Shown here one piece after another: positions 17,762 to 29,683 of a stretch of DNA of 64,000 nt. A program made the position numbers and the translations under genes. Below the pieces are notes generated by a model. The model did not search any database. It was given only the letters and a program-made list of their open reading frames with translations, and was not told the DNA's origin. The stretch comes from Nitrospira sp. (GTDB lineage Bacteria > Nitrospirota > Nitrospiria > Nitrospirales > Nitrospiraceae), in the NCBI GenBank assembly GCA_030123625.1, contig CP126121.1:2768179-2832178 (forward strand). The letters run 5' to 3'. Position 1 is the stretch's first letter. Every line of letters starts with the position of its first letter.

Positions 17762-17841
17762 CCTCATTGATAAGCGACTAAAATCGGCTATGAGATTCGC
17801 ATTGCGACTATTCACAGCCTTTCCTCTCATTTCCCAAAGAT

Positions 17842-17889
17842 CCACAATACTTGGTGTTGACAAAAATTCATGATAGCTATATGTAGCTA
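17842..17889 (+). promoter_or_regulatory. Tandem NrdR boxes upstream of nrdJ
   Basis: Two sites resemble the NrdR consensus acaCwAtATaTwGtgt: CCACAATACTTGGTGT (17842-17857, about 12 of 16 matches) and TAGCTATATGTAGCTA (17874-17889, 9 of 10 in the CwAtATaTwG core). Their cores are 32 bases apart, the three-helical-turn spacing typical of paired NrdR boxes. NrdR is the nucleotide-sensing repressor of ribonucleotide reductase genes. The boxes cover the predicted promoter. Confidence 0.75.
17857..17885 (+). promoter_or_regulatory. Sigma-70-type promoter of nrdJ
   Basis: A perfect -35 TTGACA (17857-17862) is followed after 17 bases by TATGTA (17880-17885). The -10 lies inside the second NrdR box and the -35 touches the first, so repressor binding would block polymerase. 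The expected transcript start is near 17892, about 87 bases before the nrdJ start. Confidence 0.65.
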
Positions 17890-17978
17890 TCCATTGAAGT
17901 TAAACGAGTTCTACGTACCATGATGGCATCTAAATCAAAGCATGGTCACAGTTCTTTTCCTCTCTTAGGAGGTCTACC

Positions 17979-20900
17979 GTGAAAATTGATCGAAGATTTA
18001 CCCGTCGCGGGCAGAATCCCTACGAGGGGATCACGTTTGTGAAGCGTTCGTCGGAGATTCGGAATCCCGACGGGTCCAGCGTATTTAAACTCGAAAATAT
18101 CGACGTCCCGGAGGCATGGTCTCAGCTTGCCGTCGACATATTGGCCCAGAAATATTTTCGGAAGGCCGGAGTTCCGCAGCGGGATCAGAATGGGCAGCCG
18201 ATCATCGGTTTCGATGGCAAGCCGGTGTTGGGCGGCGAGCGAGACGCTCGTCAAGTCTTCGAGCGCATGGCCGGGTGTTGGACTCATTGGGGCAAGTCCT
18301 ATGGGTATTTCAAGACGCAGGAAGATGCCGAGTCTTTTCATGATGAAATGTGCTGCATGTTGGCGAACCAGATGGCCGCGCCGAACTCTCCTCAGTGGTT
18401 CAATACGGGCCTTCATTATGCCTATGGGTTATCGGGACCTGCACAAGGGCATTATTATGTCGACCCCCAGACTCGCGAAGTTCTGAAAGCCACCAATGCC
18501 TTCGAACATCCTCAGCCTCATGCCTGTTTCATTCAATCAATCGAGGATGATTTGGTGAATGAAAACGGGATCATGGATCTGTGGGTTCGGGAGGCGCGGT
18601 TGTTCAAATACGGCTCCGGGACCGGGACTAATTTTTCGAAACTGCGTGGGGATGGCGAAGGGCTCTCCGGCGGCGGGAGGTCTTCAGGTCTTATGTCCTT
18701 CCTGAAAATCGGGGATCGAGCCGCCGGAGCGATCAAGTCCGGAGGGACGACGCGCCGTGCCGCCAAGATGGTCTGTTTGGACCTCGATCATCCGGATATC
18801 GAAGAATTCATCGATTGGAAAGTCATCGAGGAACAAAAAGTTGCGGCGATGGTGACGGGCTCAAAGATTTGTGCCCAGCGCCTCAATGCCGTGCTGAAAG
18901 CTTGTCATACGGTCGATGGCCAGGGCGCGCTCAGGCTGGATCTCGATCCGAAGACCAATTCGCTCCTGCGTGAGGCCCTGACATTGGCCCGTCGGGATAT
19001 GGTGCCCGAGGCGTATATTCAACGAATGTTTTCCTATGCGCAGCAAGGCTTCACGCACTTTGTGTTTCACGAGTATGACACGAATTGGGACGGTAAGGCC
19101 TACCAGACCGTCTCCGGCCAAAACTCCAACAACAGCGTCAGGATTCCCAATGAGTTTTTTGCCGCGCTCGAAACAGACGGCGATTGGCATCTCAAACGCC
19201 GAACGAACGGGAAAGTCTGTAAGACCGTCAAGGCGCGGGAGCTGTGGGACCGGATCGCTTGGGCGGCCTGGATTTGTGCCGATCCGGGGACTCAGTACGA
19301 TACCATCATCAATGAGTGGCATACGTGCCCGGAGGACGGCCGCATCAACGCATCGAACCCCTGTTCCGAATACATGTTTTTGGATGATACGGCTTGTAAT
19401 CTCGCCTCTCTCAATCTCACAAAATTTTACACCGCAGACGGGCAGTTCGAACTGGAGCATTTCCGCCATGCCGTTCGGTTGTGGACAATCGCGTTGGAGA
19501 TCAGCGTGTTGATGGCCTCCTTCCCGAGCCGCTCCATCGCTGAAAAGAGCTATCAGTTCCGGACGCTCGGGTTAGGTTATGCGAATTTGGGGACCGTGCT
19601 CATGCGGCAAGGAATCCCTTATGATTCGCCCAAGGCCCTGGCGATTTGTGGAGCCATCACGGCCATCATGACCGGGGAAGCGTACGGGACGTCGGCTGAA
19701 ATGGCTGCCGAATTGTCGCCCTTCCCGGGGTATGCAAAAAATCGAGAGCACATGCTGCGGGTCATCCGTAATCACCGTCGGGCTGCGTACCAGGTGCCTC
19801 ATGGGGAATATGAAGGTCTTACGATCGCTCCGGCAGGAATCAGACCCGAGCATTGTCCTCCCGACATGCTCCTCGCTGCCAGACGAGCCTGGGACCATGC
19901 GCTTGAATTAGGGACGGCGTACGGGTATCGCAATGCACAAGTGACCGTCATCGCTCCGACCGGCACAATTGGGTTGGTCATGGACTGTGATACCACGGGA
20001 ATTGAGCCGGACTTTGCGTTGGTGAAGTTTAAGAAATTGGCCGGTGGAGGGTACTTCAAGATCATCAATCAAAGCTTGCCGGTTGCGCTGGCCAACCTCG
20101 GCTATACGGACCAACAAACACAGGATATCGTCCGTTACTGTGTCGGTGCCCAGACGCTCAAGGGCGCGCCGTTCATCAATCACGACACGTTGCGTCAAAA
20201 GGGATTCGACGATGCAGCCCTGGGTCGTTTGGAGAGCAATTTGGGGCAAGCGTTCGAAATTCAGTTCGCCTTCAATAAGTTTACGCTGGGAGACGCATTC
20301 TGCATAGAAAAGCTTGGCTTGACCGAAGCCCAACTGAATGAAACGAATTTCAACATGCTGAAGACGCTCGGGTTTACGCAAGAAGAAATCGCTGCCGCCA
20401 ACGATTTTTGTTGCGGGACGATGACGGTGGAAGGCGCGCCGCATTTGAAGGCCGAACATCTCGCGGTATTCGACTGTGCCAATCGGTGCGGTCGAATCGG
20501 ACAACGCTCCATCGCCGTCGATGCGCATATCCGCATGATGGCCGCGGCACAGCCGTTCATCAGCGGCGCGATCAGCAAGACCATCAACATGCCGGCCGAT
20601 GCCACGCTCGAAGACGTCAAGGCCGCCTATTTGCTGGCTTGGAAGAGCATGGTCAAAGCGGTCGCACTGTATCGTGACGGGTCCAAGCTGAGTCAGCCAT
20701 TGAGTGCTTCGACGGACAGTGGAAAGGCCGTGGAGGCAACCACCGGCGTGATGGAGCTGGCGGAGAAAGTCACCGAACGGGTGCTCGTTCGATACCTTGC
20801 CAAGCGTCGCCCGCTGCCGGGTCGACGAAGCGGATACACCCAAAAGGCAATTATCGGGGGACATAAGCTCTACCTGCGCACCGGTGAATACGAGGACGGG

Positions 20901-21515
20901 ACGGTCGGGGAAATCTTTTTGGACATGCACAAGGAAGGGGCGGCGTTCAGGAGCCTCATGAATTGTTTTGCGATCGCGATCTCTCTTGGACTTCAGCACG
21001 GCGTGCCGCTGGAAGAATTCGTCGAGGCGTTTGTCTTTACCCGGTTTGAGCCGAACGGCCCCGTCAAATTGAACGATCGAATCAAAATGTCCACCTCGAT
21101 CATCGATTACATCTTCCGTGAATTGGCCGTGACATATCTCGATCGGTATGATCTCGCGCAGGTGAAGGAAGAAGATCTACGTATGGACTCCGTGAAAAAA
21201 GACAATAGAGATCCCGAATGCTTCGATGAAGAAGCGGACCTCGATGCACTGGCTCAATCGTCCGTGATTACGGAACATCTTCCCATCCGACGGAACGGCG
21301 GAAAAAGAAATGGTCACGGAAACGGACACGGTGTTTCCCGACAAGTGGAAATCATGCGTGAAACGCTCACACTGAGGGAGGTTCAAAGCGCTAAAGAGGC
21401 CAAAGTGAAAGGCTACGAAGGCGACCCCTGCCAAGAATGCAAGCAATTCACGATGGTCCGCAACGGCACCTGTCTCAAATGTGTGACGTGCGGCGCGACG
21501 AGTGGATGTTCATAA
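17979..21515 (+). CDS. nrdJ: Adenosylcobalamin-dependent (class II) ribonucleotide reductase
   Basis: The 1178-residue protein has the class II large-subunit layout: NTGLHYAYG near the N-terminus, [21 protein letters not shown] with the active-site cysteine region, [20 protein letters not shown] in the barrel, and a C-terminal zinc ribbon (C-x2-C ... [13 protein letters not shown]). It reduces ribonucleotides using B12 and needs no oxygen. Start is GTG with ribosome site TTAGGAGG. The upstream region carries NrdR and DnaA sites; no cobalamin riboswitch B12 box was seen. Confidence 0.95.
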   Translation: MKIDRRFTRRGQNPYEGITFVKRSSEIRNPDGSSVFKLENIDVPEAWSQLAVDILAQKYFRKAGVPQRDQNGQPIIGFDGKPVLGGERDARQVFERMAGCWTHWGKSYGYFKTQEDAESFHDEMCCMLANQMAAPNSPQWFNTGLHYAYGLSGPAQGHYYVDPQTREVLKATNAFEHPQPHACFIQSIEDDLVNENGIMDLWVREARLFKYGSGTGTNFSKLRGDGEGLSGGGRSSGLMSFLKIGDRAAGAIKSGGTTRRAAKMVCLDLDHPDIEEFIDWKVIEEQKVAAMVTGSKICAQRLNAVLKACHTVDGQGALRLDLDPKTNSLLREALTLARRDMVPEAYIQRMFSYAQQGFTHFVFHEYDTNWDGKAYQTVSGQNSNNSVRIPNEFFAALETDGDWHLKRRTNGKVCKTVKARELWDRIAWAAWICADPGTQYDTIINEWHTCPEDGRINASNPCSEYMFLDDTACNLASLNLTKFYTADGQFELEHFRHAVRLWTIALEISVLMASFPSRSIAEKSYQFRTLGLGYANLGTVLMRQGIPYDSPKALAICGAITAIMTGEAYGTSAEMAAELSPFPGYAKNREHMLRVIRNHRRAAYQVPHGEYEGLTIAPAGIRPEHCPPDMLLAARRAWDHALELGTAYGYRNAQVTVIAPTGTIGLVMDCDTTGIEPDFALVKFKKLAGGGYFKIINQSLPVALANLGYTDQQTQDIVRYCVGAQTLKGAPFINHDTLRQKGFDDAALGRLESNLGQAFEIQFAFNKFTLGDAFCIEKLGLTEAQLNETNFNMLKTLGFTQEEIAAANDFCCGTMTVEGAPHLKAEHLAVFDCANRCGRIGQRSIAVDAHIRMMAAAQPFISGAISKTINMPADATLEDVKAAYLLAWKSMVKAVALYRDGSKLSQPLSASTDSGKAVEATTGVMELAEKVTERVLVRYLAKRRPLPGRRSGYTQKAIIGGHKLYLRTGEYEDGTVGEIFLDMHKEGAAFRSLMNCFAIAISLGLQHGVPLEEFVEAFVFTRFEPNGPVKLNDRIKMSTSIIDYIFRELAVTYLDRYDLAQVKEEDLRMDSVKKDNRDPECFDEEADLDALAQSSVITEHLPIRRNGGKRNGHGNGHGVSRQVEIMRETLTLREVQSAKEAKVKGYEGDPCQECKQFTMVRNGTCLKCVTCGATSGCS

Positions 21516-21774
21516 TGCTGTTCATAAGAGGAGATTGAGGATGCAAAGCAAGCGGCCGTTATCGTGTCACTGGTGCAGCAAGCGGCGGTTCCTGCGGATT
21601 CGATCGGGTGCCCAAGTCTTATTTTCGTTACGGTTACGGGCTCGAAAACGTTGTGTGGGACCGGCGTCCTCTCGCATCATCGTTCATCATTACGGGTCTT
21701 GGTCTCCGTTGCGAGCCGCTCGCTCAGCACGGCGAAAAAAGTTTTGACGCCGGACAGACACAAGGAGTACTGAT

Positions 21775-22185
21775 ATGCCGACTACGACGCAGCTTGTCAT
21801 CAGCGGTCAGAGTAAGCCGGGCGCCCTTGCCAGAGTGACGGCGGTTCTCGGTGAAGCCGGGGTCAATATCAAGGCTTTTTCCGCTCCGGAAGTGATGGGA
21901 ACGGGCAAGTTGCGTCTGTTGGTCGCGGATCTGGAAAGTGCTCGCGCGGCCCTTAAGGCGGCGAAGATTAAGTTCGGCGAAGAAACCGCGCTCCTGTTAA
22001 GTCTCGAAAATAAGCCTGGTGCGTTAAGAAAGGTGGCAGATACCTTGATGAAGAGTCGGATCAACATCAAGTGCGGCTATTGCACGCCTTCACGGGAGGG
22101 GAAGCGGGCGATCGTCGTTCTGACCGTTTCCAACACCGACAAAGCATTGGCCATTCTACGCAATCAGTCCCTCGATGAGTTTTGA
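21775..22185 (+). CDS. Tandem ACT-domain protein
   Basis: The 136-residue protein consists of two ACT modules: residues about 6-65 (QSKPGALARVTAVLGEAGVN) and about 70-130 (NKPGALRKVADTLMKSRIN). ACT pairs bind amino acids or other small ligands and regulate metabolism. No catalytic domain is attached, so it is probably a stand-alone regulatory protein. The ribosome site AAGGAGTACTGAT is well placed. rlpA follows 3 bases after the stop. Confidence 0.8.
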   Translation: MPTTTQLVISGQSKPGALARVTAVLGEAGVNIKAFSAPEVMGTGKLRLLVADLESARAALKAAKIKFGEETALLLSLENKPGALRKVADTLMKSRINIKCGYCTPSREGKRAIVVLTVSNTDKALAILRNQSLDEF

Positions 22186-22188
22186 TCG

Positions 22189-22863
22189 ATGCGGCCGATG
22201 CCGCTCACGAAACCTACCCCGCTGCTCATAATTGTGATCGGATTGGGTGCCCTTCTCTACCAAGGCTGCACTACAGCTCCCCCTATTGACCGCTTCCCCG
22301 GGTACCCCATTGGATTTGTAGAACGAGGGATGGCCTCATGGTATGGCCCTGGTTTTCATGGGAACAAGACAGCTAACGGAGAGCGGTACGACATGTACAA
22401 ACTGACGGCTGCCCATCGGACGCTGCCGCTTGGGTCTGTTGCAGTTGTTCATTCGTTGACTTCGGGTCGCCATATTACGGTCAGAATTACTGATCGAGGG
22501 CCGTTCGCGAGAGGGCGAATTTTGGACCTTTCGTTGGCCGGCGCTCAGGCGCTTGGGATGGTCGGCAACGGAACCGATCAGGTCGAACTTCGAGTGGTTG
22601 GCTATAATTCTAGACCCGAAGGGATGGGAATATTACGGGTCCAAGTCGGTGCCTTTGCGGACCTTCAGAATGCTAGGGCGCTGTTTGCACAAGTCCAACG
22701 AGAGTTCCCCGATGGACGTATCATTCAGGTAGATCTCGCGGAAGGGCGCCGTTACCGAGTCCAAATCGGTCGATTCTTGACCGAACCGGAAGCTCAGGTT
22801 GCTGCGGTACGTCTCGATCATACATTTAGCCTCCAATCGTTTGTTGTTCGGGATGATGGCTAA
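22189..22863 (+). CDS. rlpA: RlpA-like lipoprotein with SPOR domain
   Basis: The 224-residue protein has a lipoprotein signal (LGALLYQGC) and a double-psi beta-barrel with GMASWYGPGFHGNKTANGERYD and the conserved VRITDRGPFARGRILDLS. A C-terminal SPOR domain (about 145-222: LRVQVGAFADLQNARALF) binds denuded glycan at the septum. RlpA proteins are lytic transglycosylases or structural septal proteins of the outer membrane. It directly follows the ACT gene and is probably co-transcribed with it. Confidence 0.9.
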   Translation: MRPMPLTKPTPLLIIVIGLGALLYQGCTTAPPIDRFPGYPIGFVERGMASWYGPGFHGNKTANGERYDMYKLTAAHRTLPLGSVAVVHSLTSGRHITVRITDRGPFARGRILDLSLAGAQALGMVGNGTDQVELRVVGYNSRPEGMGILRVQVGAFADLQNARALFAQVQREFPDGRIIQVDLAEGRRYRVQIGRFLTEPEAQVAAVRLDHTFSLQSFVVRDDG

Positions 22864-23113
22864 ATACTGAAGGGAGAGGGGCTACCCCGGTGGAGCATTT
22901 GGAACTACTTGATTTTAAAGCAACATTTTTTAGATTGCTTGCTTGTGTTTGATCCTTGTGATAGATGTATCAACTGTGAACTCTATTCTGAGCGGTCCAG
23001 TTATTCTAATCTTACAATCTTCTGAAGGGTGGACCAAGAGGTATCCTCTGGGAGACGCCCGGCTTCTCATTAGGCCAGCCATACTGGTCCAGCGTCCCTA
23101 ATATACGACTGCG

Positions 23114-24379
23114 ATGGACATCCTCATCCTTTTAGGATTGATAGGGTTATCCGCTATTATTTCTACAGCCGAAATCGGCTTCTTCTCGGTCAACGAAACA
23201 CGACTGAGAGCATTGGCGCAAAACGGAAGCAAACGAGCTGAAAAAGCCCTTCAACTGAGAAGCGACCCCCAGAAGCTCTTTTCGACTATTCTGGTGGGAG
23301 ATCGTCTGGTCAGCACGGCAATTCCGATGTTCGCCACCTTTATCACGTTGAATGCCTATGGGGAGAAGAGCATTTTCGAAGAAGCCATCGCAGTTATGGT
23401 CGGTATTCTGACCTTTGTTCTCTTAGTATCCGTAGACGTGGTCCCAAAGACCTTGGCTGCTAAATTTTCTGTGCCTGTTACTCTGAACCTCGCTTACCCG
23501 GTTTACTGGGTTCAAGTCATGTTGCAGCCGATCCTTTTCCTGATTGTCCCTCTGATCTACAGTTTAACGGGTGGAAAGGGACTGACTCATCCCTTGGTAA
23601 CGGAGGAAGAGCTGAAGATCATGCTGGACCAGGGAGGAAAAGCCGGCGAGATCGAATCTGAAGAAGTGAAAATGATAAAGAATGTGTTCCAGTTGAAGGA
23701 TATTACGGCGGAAGATGCGATGACACCGCGCATCTATGTGTTTTCTCTCGACGGGAACCTTCGGCTCAAGGAGGCACAGGAGCTGCTCTATAATTCTAAG
23801 TATTCCAGAATTCCGCTTTATGATGGGATGCTCGATAACATAACGGGGATTCTCTACAAGACGAAGGCGCTGACCGAGTTGGCCAAAGGAAGGACTGATT
23901 TGCGTCTTCAGGATATCGCCCATCCTCCGCTTTTCGTCCCGGCCGGCAAAACGGCGGATGATTTGATGAAGCAGTTCCAGCAGGAAAAGCGGCATATGGG
24001 AGTCGTCGTCAATGAATTCGGTGGCGTCATGGGGTTGGTGACACTCGAAGACCTTCTCGAGGAAGTCGTAGGCGAGATCGTCGATGAAACGGATATTACT
24101 GAAGAACTCATCAAACGCATCGGAAAGAACCAAATCCTGGTCCACGGGCGGACGGAAGTTCGAAAGGTGAACGATTTCCTAAAGGTCGAGCTCGGGGATG
24201 AAGCCTTGACTATCGGAGGGTTGATCCAGGAAAACCTCGGACGCATTCCTCAGGCAGGAGAAGAACTCCGCATAGAGAATTGTCGTCTGGTGGTCCATGA
24301 GGCGGATCCTCGCTCGATACGAAGCGTGCAAATTTTCAAGGACGAAAAAGTCCCTGTTCCGGTCGAAGCCTCGGTGTGA
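23114..24379 (+). CDS. CNNM/CorC-family (HlyC/CorC) transporter-associated protein
   Basis: The 421-residue protein has an N-terminal DUF21 membrane domain (about 1-180, three to four hydrophobic helices with STAEIGFFSVNETRLRALAQ). A CBS pair follows (about 195-325: DAMTPRIYVFSL, then GVVVNEFGGVMGLVTLEDLL), and the C-terminal CorC_HlyC domain ends it (VHGRTEVRKVNDFL). Family members are implicated in magnesium or cobalt export and in membrane-damage tolerance. Its stop codon abuts the ligA stop on the other strand with no spacer. Confidence 0.88.
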   Translation: MDILILLGLIGLSAIISTAEIGFFSVNETRLRALAQNGSKRAEKALQLRSDPQKLFSTILVGDRLVSTAIPMFATFITLNAYGEKSIFEEAIAVMVGILTFVLLVSVDVVPKTLAAKFSVPVTLNLAYPVYWVQVMLQPILFLIVPLIYSLTGGKGLTHPLVTEEELKIMLDQGGKAGEIESEEVKMIKNVFQLKDITAEDAMTPRIYVFSLDGNLRLKEAQELLYNSKYSRIPLYDGMLDNITGILYKTKALTELAKGRTDLRLQDIAHPPLFVPAGKTADDLMKQFQQEKRHMGVVVNEFGGVMGLVTLEDLLEEVVGEIVDETDITEELIKRIGKNQILVHGRTEVRKVNDFLKVELGDEALTIGGLIQENLGRIPQAGEELRIENCRLVVHEADPRSIRSVQIFKDEKVPVPVEASV

Positions 24380-26482
<2,103 letters not shown>

Positions 26483-26667
26483 TCATGGAAGATGGCGTTC
26501 GACATGGAAAGGGAAAGAGATCCGAACCGTGCTGACGGTAGCATAGGGCCGCGAAACGGTCAAACCGGACAGACCGGCTCCGCTTTGACTTTCGCATCAG
26601 TGGCCACTATTCTAAGCGTCTCTTCGCAGTTCTGAAGTCGCCAGAAAGCCCCGGCAAAGGAGGATGT

Positions 26668-27306
26668 ATGCAGAAGGGAGAGCAGCAGGTCTGTGAGAGC
26701 GCGCGGAGAATCATTTTCTTAGGAATACTGCTCTGTAGCGGTTTGTTGGTGAGCGGGTGTGTCGTGTTAGAGGAAAAATACAATGCGGAAAAAGCGAGAA
26801 GCCTGAATTTTCAGCGCCTGCTGGCTCAAGAAGAAAAACGAACGGCTGAGCTGGACAGCGAAATCAGGCATACCAAAGCGGAACTGGCTGAATTTGAGGC
26901 GAGGAATCGTGAATTGTCTGCACAAGTGCAAGTGGCACGAGAGCAGATGGGGCGCCTCCAAGAAGAGGCGGAAGCGATCAGGGAAGCGACCGTGCTGGAA
27001 CGAAAGGCATTGGAGGATATGCAGCGGAAGGGTCATTCTCCTTCCGTCAGACCGAAAAAAGCCGAATTGCCGAAACCTGCTTCCGGCAGTCGCAGCGGAG
27101 GCAATCATTCGGACAAGGGTATGGTGGCTGTGACGGAGCCGCCTTCTAAGGTACCGGAGGGAACGGTGCACGTTGTGAAGCCTGGAGAGACTCTCTTCAG
27201 CATCGGTAGGCGGTATGGAATTGAGGTCGATAAATTGAAGAAACTGAATAAGCTGCCGGATGATATCGTCGAGATCGGGCAGAAGCTTCTGGTGGGAGCG
27301 GAGTAA
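26668..27306 (+). CDS. LysM lipoprotein with coiled coil
   Basis: The 212-residue protein has a lipoprotein signal (GLLVSGC), a long charged coiled coil (about 35-120), a Pro/Ser/Gly linker and a C-terminal LysM domain (about 166-210: HVVKPGETLFSIGRRYG) that binds peptidoglycan. It likely tethers the outer membrane to the wall or assists cell-wall remodelling. An ideal AAAGGAGG ribosome site precedes the ATG. trpE starts 10 bases after its stop, so this envelope gene may share the trp transcript. Confidence 0.82.
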   Translation: MQKGEQQVCESARRIIFLGILLCSGLLVSGCVVLEEKYNAEKARSLNFQRLLAQEEKRTAELDSEIRHTKAELAEFEARNRELSAQVQVAREQMGRLQEEAEAIREATVLERKALEDMQRKGHSPSVRPKKAELPKPASGSRSGGNHSDKGMVAVTEPPSKVPEGTVHVVKPGETLFSIGRRYGIEVDKLKKLNKLPDDIVEIGQKLLVGAE

Positions 27307-27316
27307 GCCGAACGAC

Positions 27317-28813
27317 ATGCAGGCCGCAACCTATTCGCTCACTCTGGATGAGTTTCGCTCCTACGCAAAACAGGGCAATCTCATTCCGTTGTTCCGTGAA
27401 ATCCTGGCGGACCACGATACGCCGGTCTCGGCTTTTGCCAAGATTGATCACGGTCCCTCGGCCTACCTGCTGGAGAGTATTCAGGGCGGAGAAAAGTGGG
27501 CCAGATATTCTTTTCTTGGAAGTGGATCTCCGCTCGTCATCTACGAGGATCGTGGCGATCTTTGTGTGAAGAAAGGGTCGGATCGTCGGCGGATCCCTAG
27601 CCGAGGTGCGCCGCTGGACCGTCTGCGGGAGATCTTGGAGACGTATCGCCCCGTCACCGTCCCGGATCTGCCCCGTTTCGTAGGTGGAGCCGTGGGTTAC
27701 CTTGGCTACGACATGGTGCGGACGTTCGAGGATCTTCCCTTTCGAAGGAAGGAGCACCTCGATATTCCGGACTTTGCCTTTCTCTTGACCGAGACACTGC
27801 TCATTTTTGACAACGTGTCGCAGAAGATCAAGGTCGTCGCCAATGCCCATGTGAAGTCTCCGTCGGAACGAGATATTCGTTCGGCCTATCGTGACGCAAC
27901 AGGCAGGATTGAAGCGATGATTACTAGAATCCGTCGACCACTTCGGCGTGTGAAGCCAAGACGTAGACGATCGCCGATTCGTTTCACAGCCAACATGAGC
28001 AAGGCGGACTTTGAGAAGATCGTTTCTCGTGCCCAGGAATACATCAAGGCTGGAGATATCTTTCAATGTGTCCTGTCGCAGCGGTGGGAAACGAATCTCC
28101 AGACCCCTCCGTTTCAACTCTATCGGGCCTTGCGCCTCGTGAATCCTTCGCCGTACATGTATTACCTCCGGATTGCAGGGGTTGAACTCGTGGGCTCGTC
28201 TCCTGAAATTCTTGTGCGATGTGAGGATGGACTTGTTTCAGTACGTCCGATTGCCGGGACCAGACGGCGCGGCGCGACGACGGATGAAGATGCGGAATTG
28301 GAGCGCCGTCTTCTTGCCGATGCCAAGGAACGGGCCGAGCATATTATGCTGGTGGATCTTGGGCGCAATGATGTCGGTCGTGTGGCTGAAGGGGGATCCG
28401 TCCACGTCGAGTCGTTGATGGATGTCGAGCGGTACTCGCACGTTATGCATATGGTCTCCAATGTCACCGGCAAGCTGTGTCCGAACAAGACGGTGTATGA
28501 TGTGCTGAAGGCGTGCTTTCCGGCCGGGACCGTGTCCGGTGCCCCAAAAATCAGAGCCATGGAAATCATCGAGGAACTTGAGCCGACTAGACGCGGGCCC
28601 TACGCCGGTGCCGTCGGCTACATCGGGTTTTCGGGTAATATGGACATGTGCATCAATATCCGTACGGTCGTTGTGACACGCCGCCGTGCTTTCATCCAGG
28701 CCGGCGCCGGCATCGTCGCCGACTCGAATCCGGAACATGAGTACGAAGAAACGTGCAACAAATCCCGCGCCATGATGAAGGCGATCGAACTGGCGGAACA
28801 GGGATTAGAATAG
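27317..28813 (+). CDS. trpE: Anthranilate synthase component I
   Basis: The 498-residue enzyme carries the chorismate-binding fold with SVRPIAGTRRRG, MLVDLGRNDVGRVA and GTVSGAPKIRAMEIIEELEP, plus the N-terminal region of TrpE (SYLLES equivalent AYLLESIQGGEKWARYSFLG) where tryptophan binds for feedback inhibition. With TrpG it makes anthranilate from chorismate and glutamine. The ATG at 27317 fits the family length; the frame opens earlier (27260) inside the LysM gene. No leader peptide rich in Trp codons was seen upstream. Confidence 0.95.
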   Translation: MQAATYSLTLDEFRSYAKQGNLIPLFREILADHDTPVSAFAKIDHGPSAYLLESIQGGEKWARYSFLGSGSPLVIYEDRGDLCVKKGSDRRRIPSRGAPLDRLREILETYRPVTVPDLPRFVGGAVGYLGYDMVRTFEDLPFRRKEHLDIPDFAFLLTETLLIFDNVSQKIKVVANAHVKSPSERDIRSAYRDATGRIEAMITRIRRPLRRVKPRRRRSPIRFTANMSKADFEKIVSRAQEYIKAGDIFQCVLSQRWETNLQTPPFQLYRALRLVNPSPYMYYLRIAGVELVGSSPEILVRCEDGLVSVRPIAGTRRRGATTDEDAELERRLLADAKERAEHIMLVDLGRNDVGRVAEGGSVHVESLMDVERYSHVMHMVSNVTGKLCPNKTVYDVLKACFPAGTVSGAPKIRAMEIIEELEPTRRGPYAGAVGYIGFSGNMDMCINIRTVVVTRRRAFIQAGAGIVADSNPEHEYEETCNKSRAMMKAIELAEQGLE

Positions 28814-28830
28814 GGAATGGTTCATGATTC

Positions 28831-28891
28831 ATGGTTAATGGGGTGAAGAGGCACAAGAGCGTTCTCGTTTCCGTCATGAACCATTAACCAT
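28831..28891. repeat. Inverted repeat between trpE and trpG
   Basis: ATGGTTAATGG (28831-28841) and CCATTAACCAT (28881-28891) form a perfect 11-bp inverted repeat with a 39-base loop in the 93-base trpE-trpG spacer. It has no T-run, so it is not a standard terminator. It may be a dispersed intergenic repeat or a processing hairpin. Confidence 0.65.
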
Positions 28892-28906
28892 CGTCCATTT
28901 CTTGCC

Positions 28907-29470
28907 ATGCTGCTGGTCATCGATAACTACGACTCCTTTACCTACAACCTTGTCCAATATCTCGGAGAATTGGGCGAGGATGTACAAGTCTATCGAAACG
29001 ATAAGATTACGCTCGACCAGATCGAGGAGTTGCATCCGAGCCGTCTTGTGATTTCACCGGGACCATGCACGCCAAGAGAGGCCGGTATTTCGGTCGATGC
29101 GATTCGTCGGTTCGGAGGGAAGCTGCCCATTCTCGGCGTCTGTCTGGGACATCAATCGATGGCCGTCGCGTACGGAGGAGAAGTCGTCCGAGCTCCCCGC
29201 CTGATGCATGGGAAGACGTCGCAGATCCAGCACGACGGCAAGACCCTCTTTCATTCGCTACCCAATCCGTTTGAGGCGACGCGCTATCATTCTCTCATCG
29301 TGAAGCGGGTCAATCTTCCGGATTGTTGCGAGATTTCCGCCGAAACGGCCGAGGGTGAAATCATGGGGCTCCGCCACAAAACGCTTGGTGTCGAAGGCGT
29401 CCAATTCCATCCGGAATCGATCCTGACGGCCGTCGGAAAAGATCTGCTCCGAAACTTCTTGAAACTCTAG
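28907..29470 (+). CDS. trpG: Anthranilate synthase glutamine amidotransferase subunit
   Basis: The 187-residue class I glutamine amidotransferase has [18 protein letters not shown] at the start, the oxyanion strand ISPGPCTP, nucleophile Cys in GVCLGHQS, and the His-Glu pair in [10 protein letters not shown]. It supplies ammonia to TrpE. In bacteria lacking a separate PabA it may also serve folate synthesis. A short inverted-repeat element separates it from trpD. Confidence 0.95.
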   Translation: MLLVIDNYDSFTYNLVQYLGELGEDVQVYRNDKITLDQIEELHPSRLVISPGPCTPREAGISVDAIRRFGGKLPILGVCLGHQSMAVAYGGEVVRAPRLMHGKTSQIQHDGKTLFHSLPNPFEATRYHSLIVKRVNLPDCCEISAETAEGEIMGLRHKTLGVEGVQFHPESILTAVGKDLLRNFLKL

Positions 29471-29660
29471 CAGAATGCTGAAAAAGTCCGCCGGCTTCGT
29501 TCTCGCACGACACTGCCGCTTCGCCATCTCGGCGGCGTTCACAAGCGTGGCGTCGCTTATTCGCGACGCTGTGCGCCTCCCTGCGGCCTTATCCGGGTCA
29601 TGCGCGTCTGGCGCGCAGGGGTGGGCGGGTGAAAACAAACATCCTTTTTGAGCATTCTGC
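29470..29660. repeat. MITE-like inverted-repeat element between trpG and trpD
   Basis: The 191-base segment is bounded by near-perfect 17-base inverted repeats: GCAGAATGCTGAAAAAG (29470-29486) and CTTTTTGAGCATTCTGC (29644-29660), one mismatch. Inside are GC-rich hairpins, for example GCGTCGC-TTATT-CGCGACGC-like at about 29555-29575. It encodes no protein. Terminal repeats, small size and intergenic position fit a non-autonomous element. It ends 23 bases before the trpD start, so it forms part of the trp mRNA. Confidence 0.75.
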
Positions 29661-29683
29661 AACAAGCCTACTTTGCTAAGAGC

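Noticed and set aside
17753..17846. Replication origin suggested by three DnaA-like boxes
   Set aside because: Only one box is perfect, no AT-rich unwinding element or dnaA/dnaN genes are near, and an nrd regulatory role fits better.
17700..17978. Possible cobalamin riboswitch upstream of the B12-dependent reductase
   Set aside because: No B12 box (GCCACTG-like) or matching helices were seen. The region is better explained by NrdR and DnaA sites.
21516..21774. Small gene at 21541 with a GAGG ribosome-like site between nrdJ and the ACT gene
   Set aside because: The 68-codon frame is arginine-rich without any recognisable feature and another frame is equally open. Not supported as a gene.
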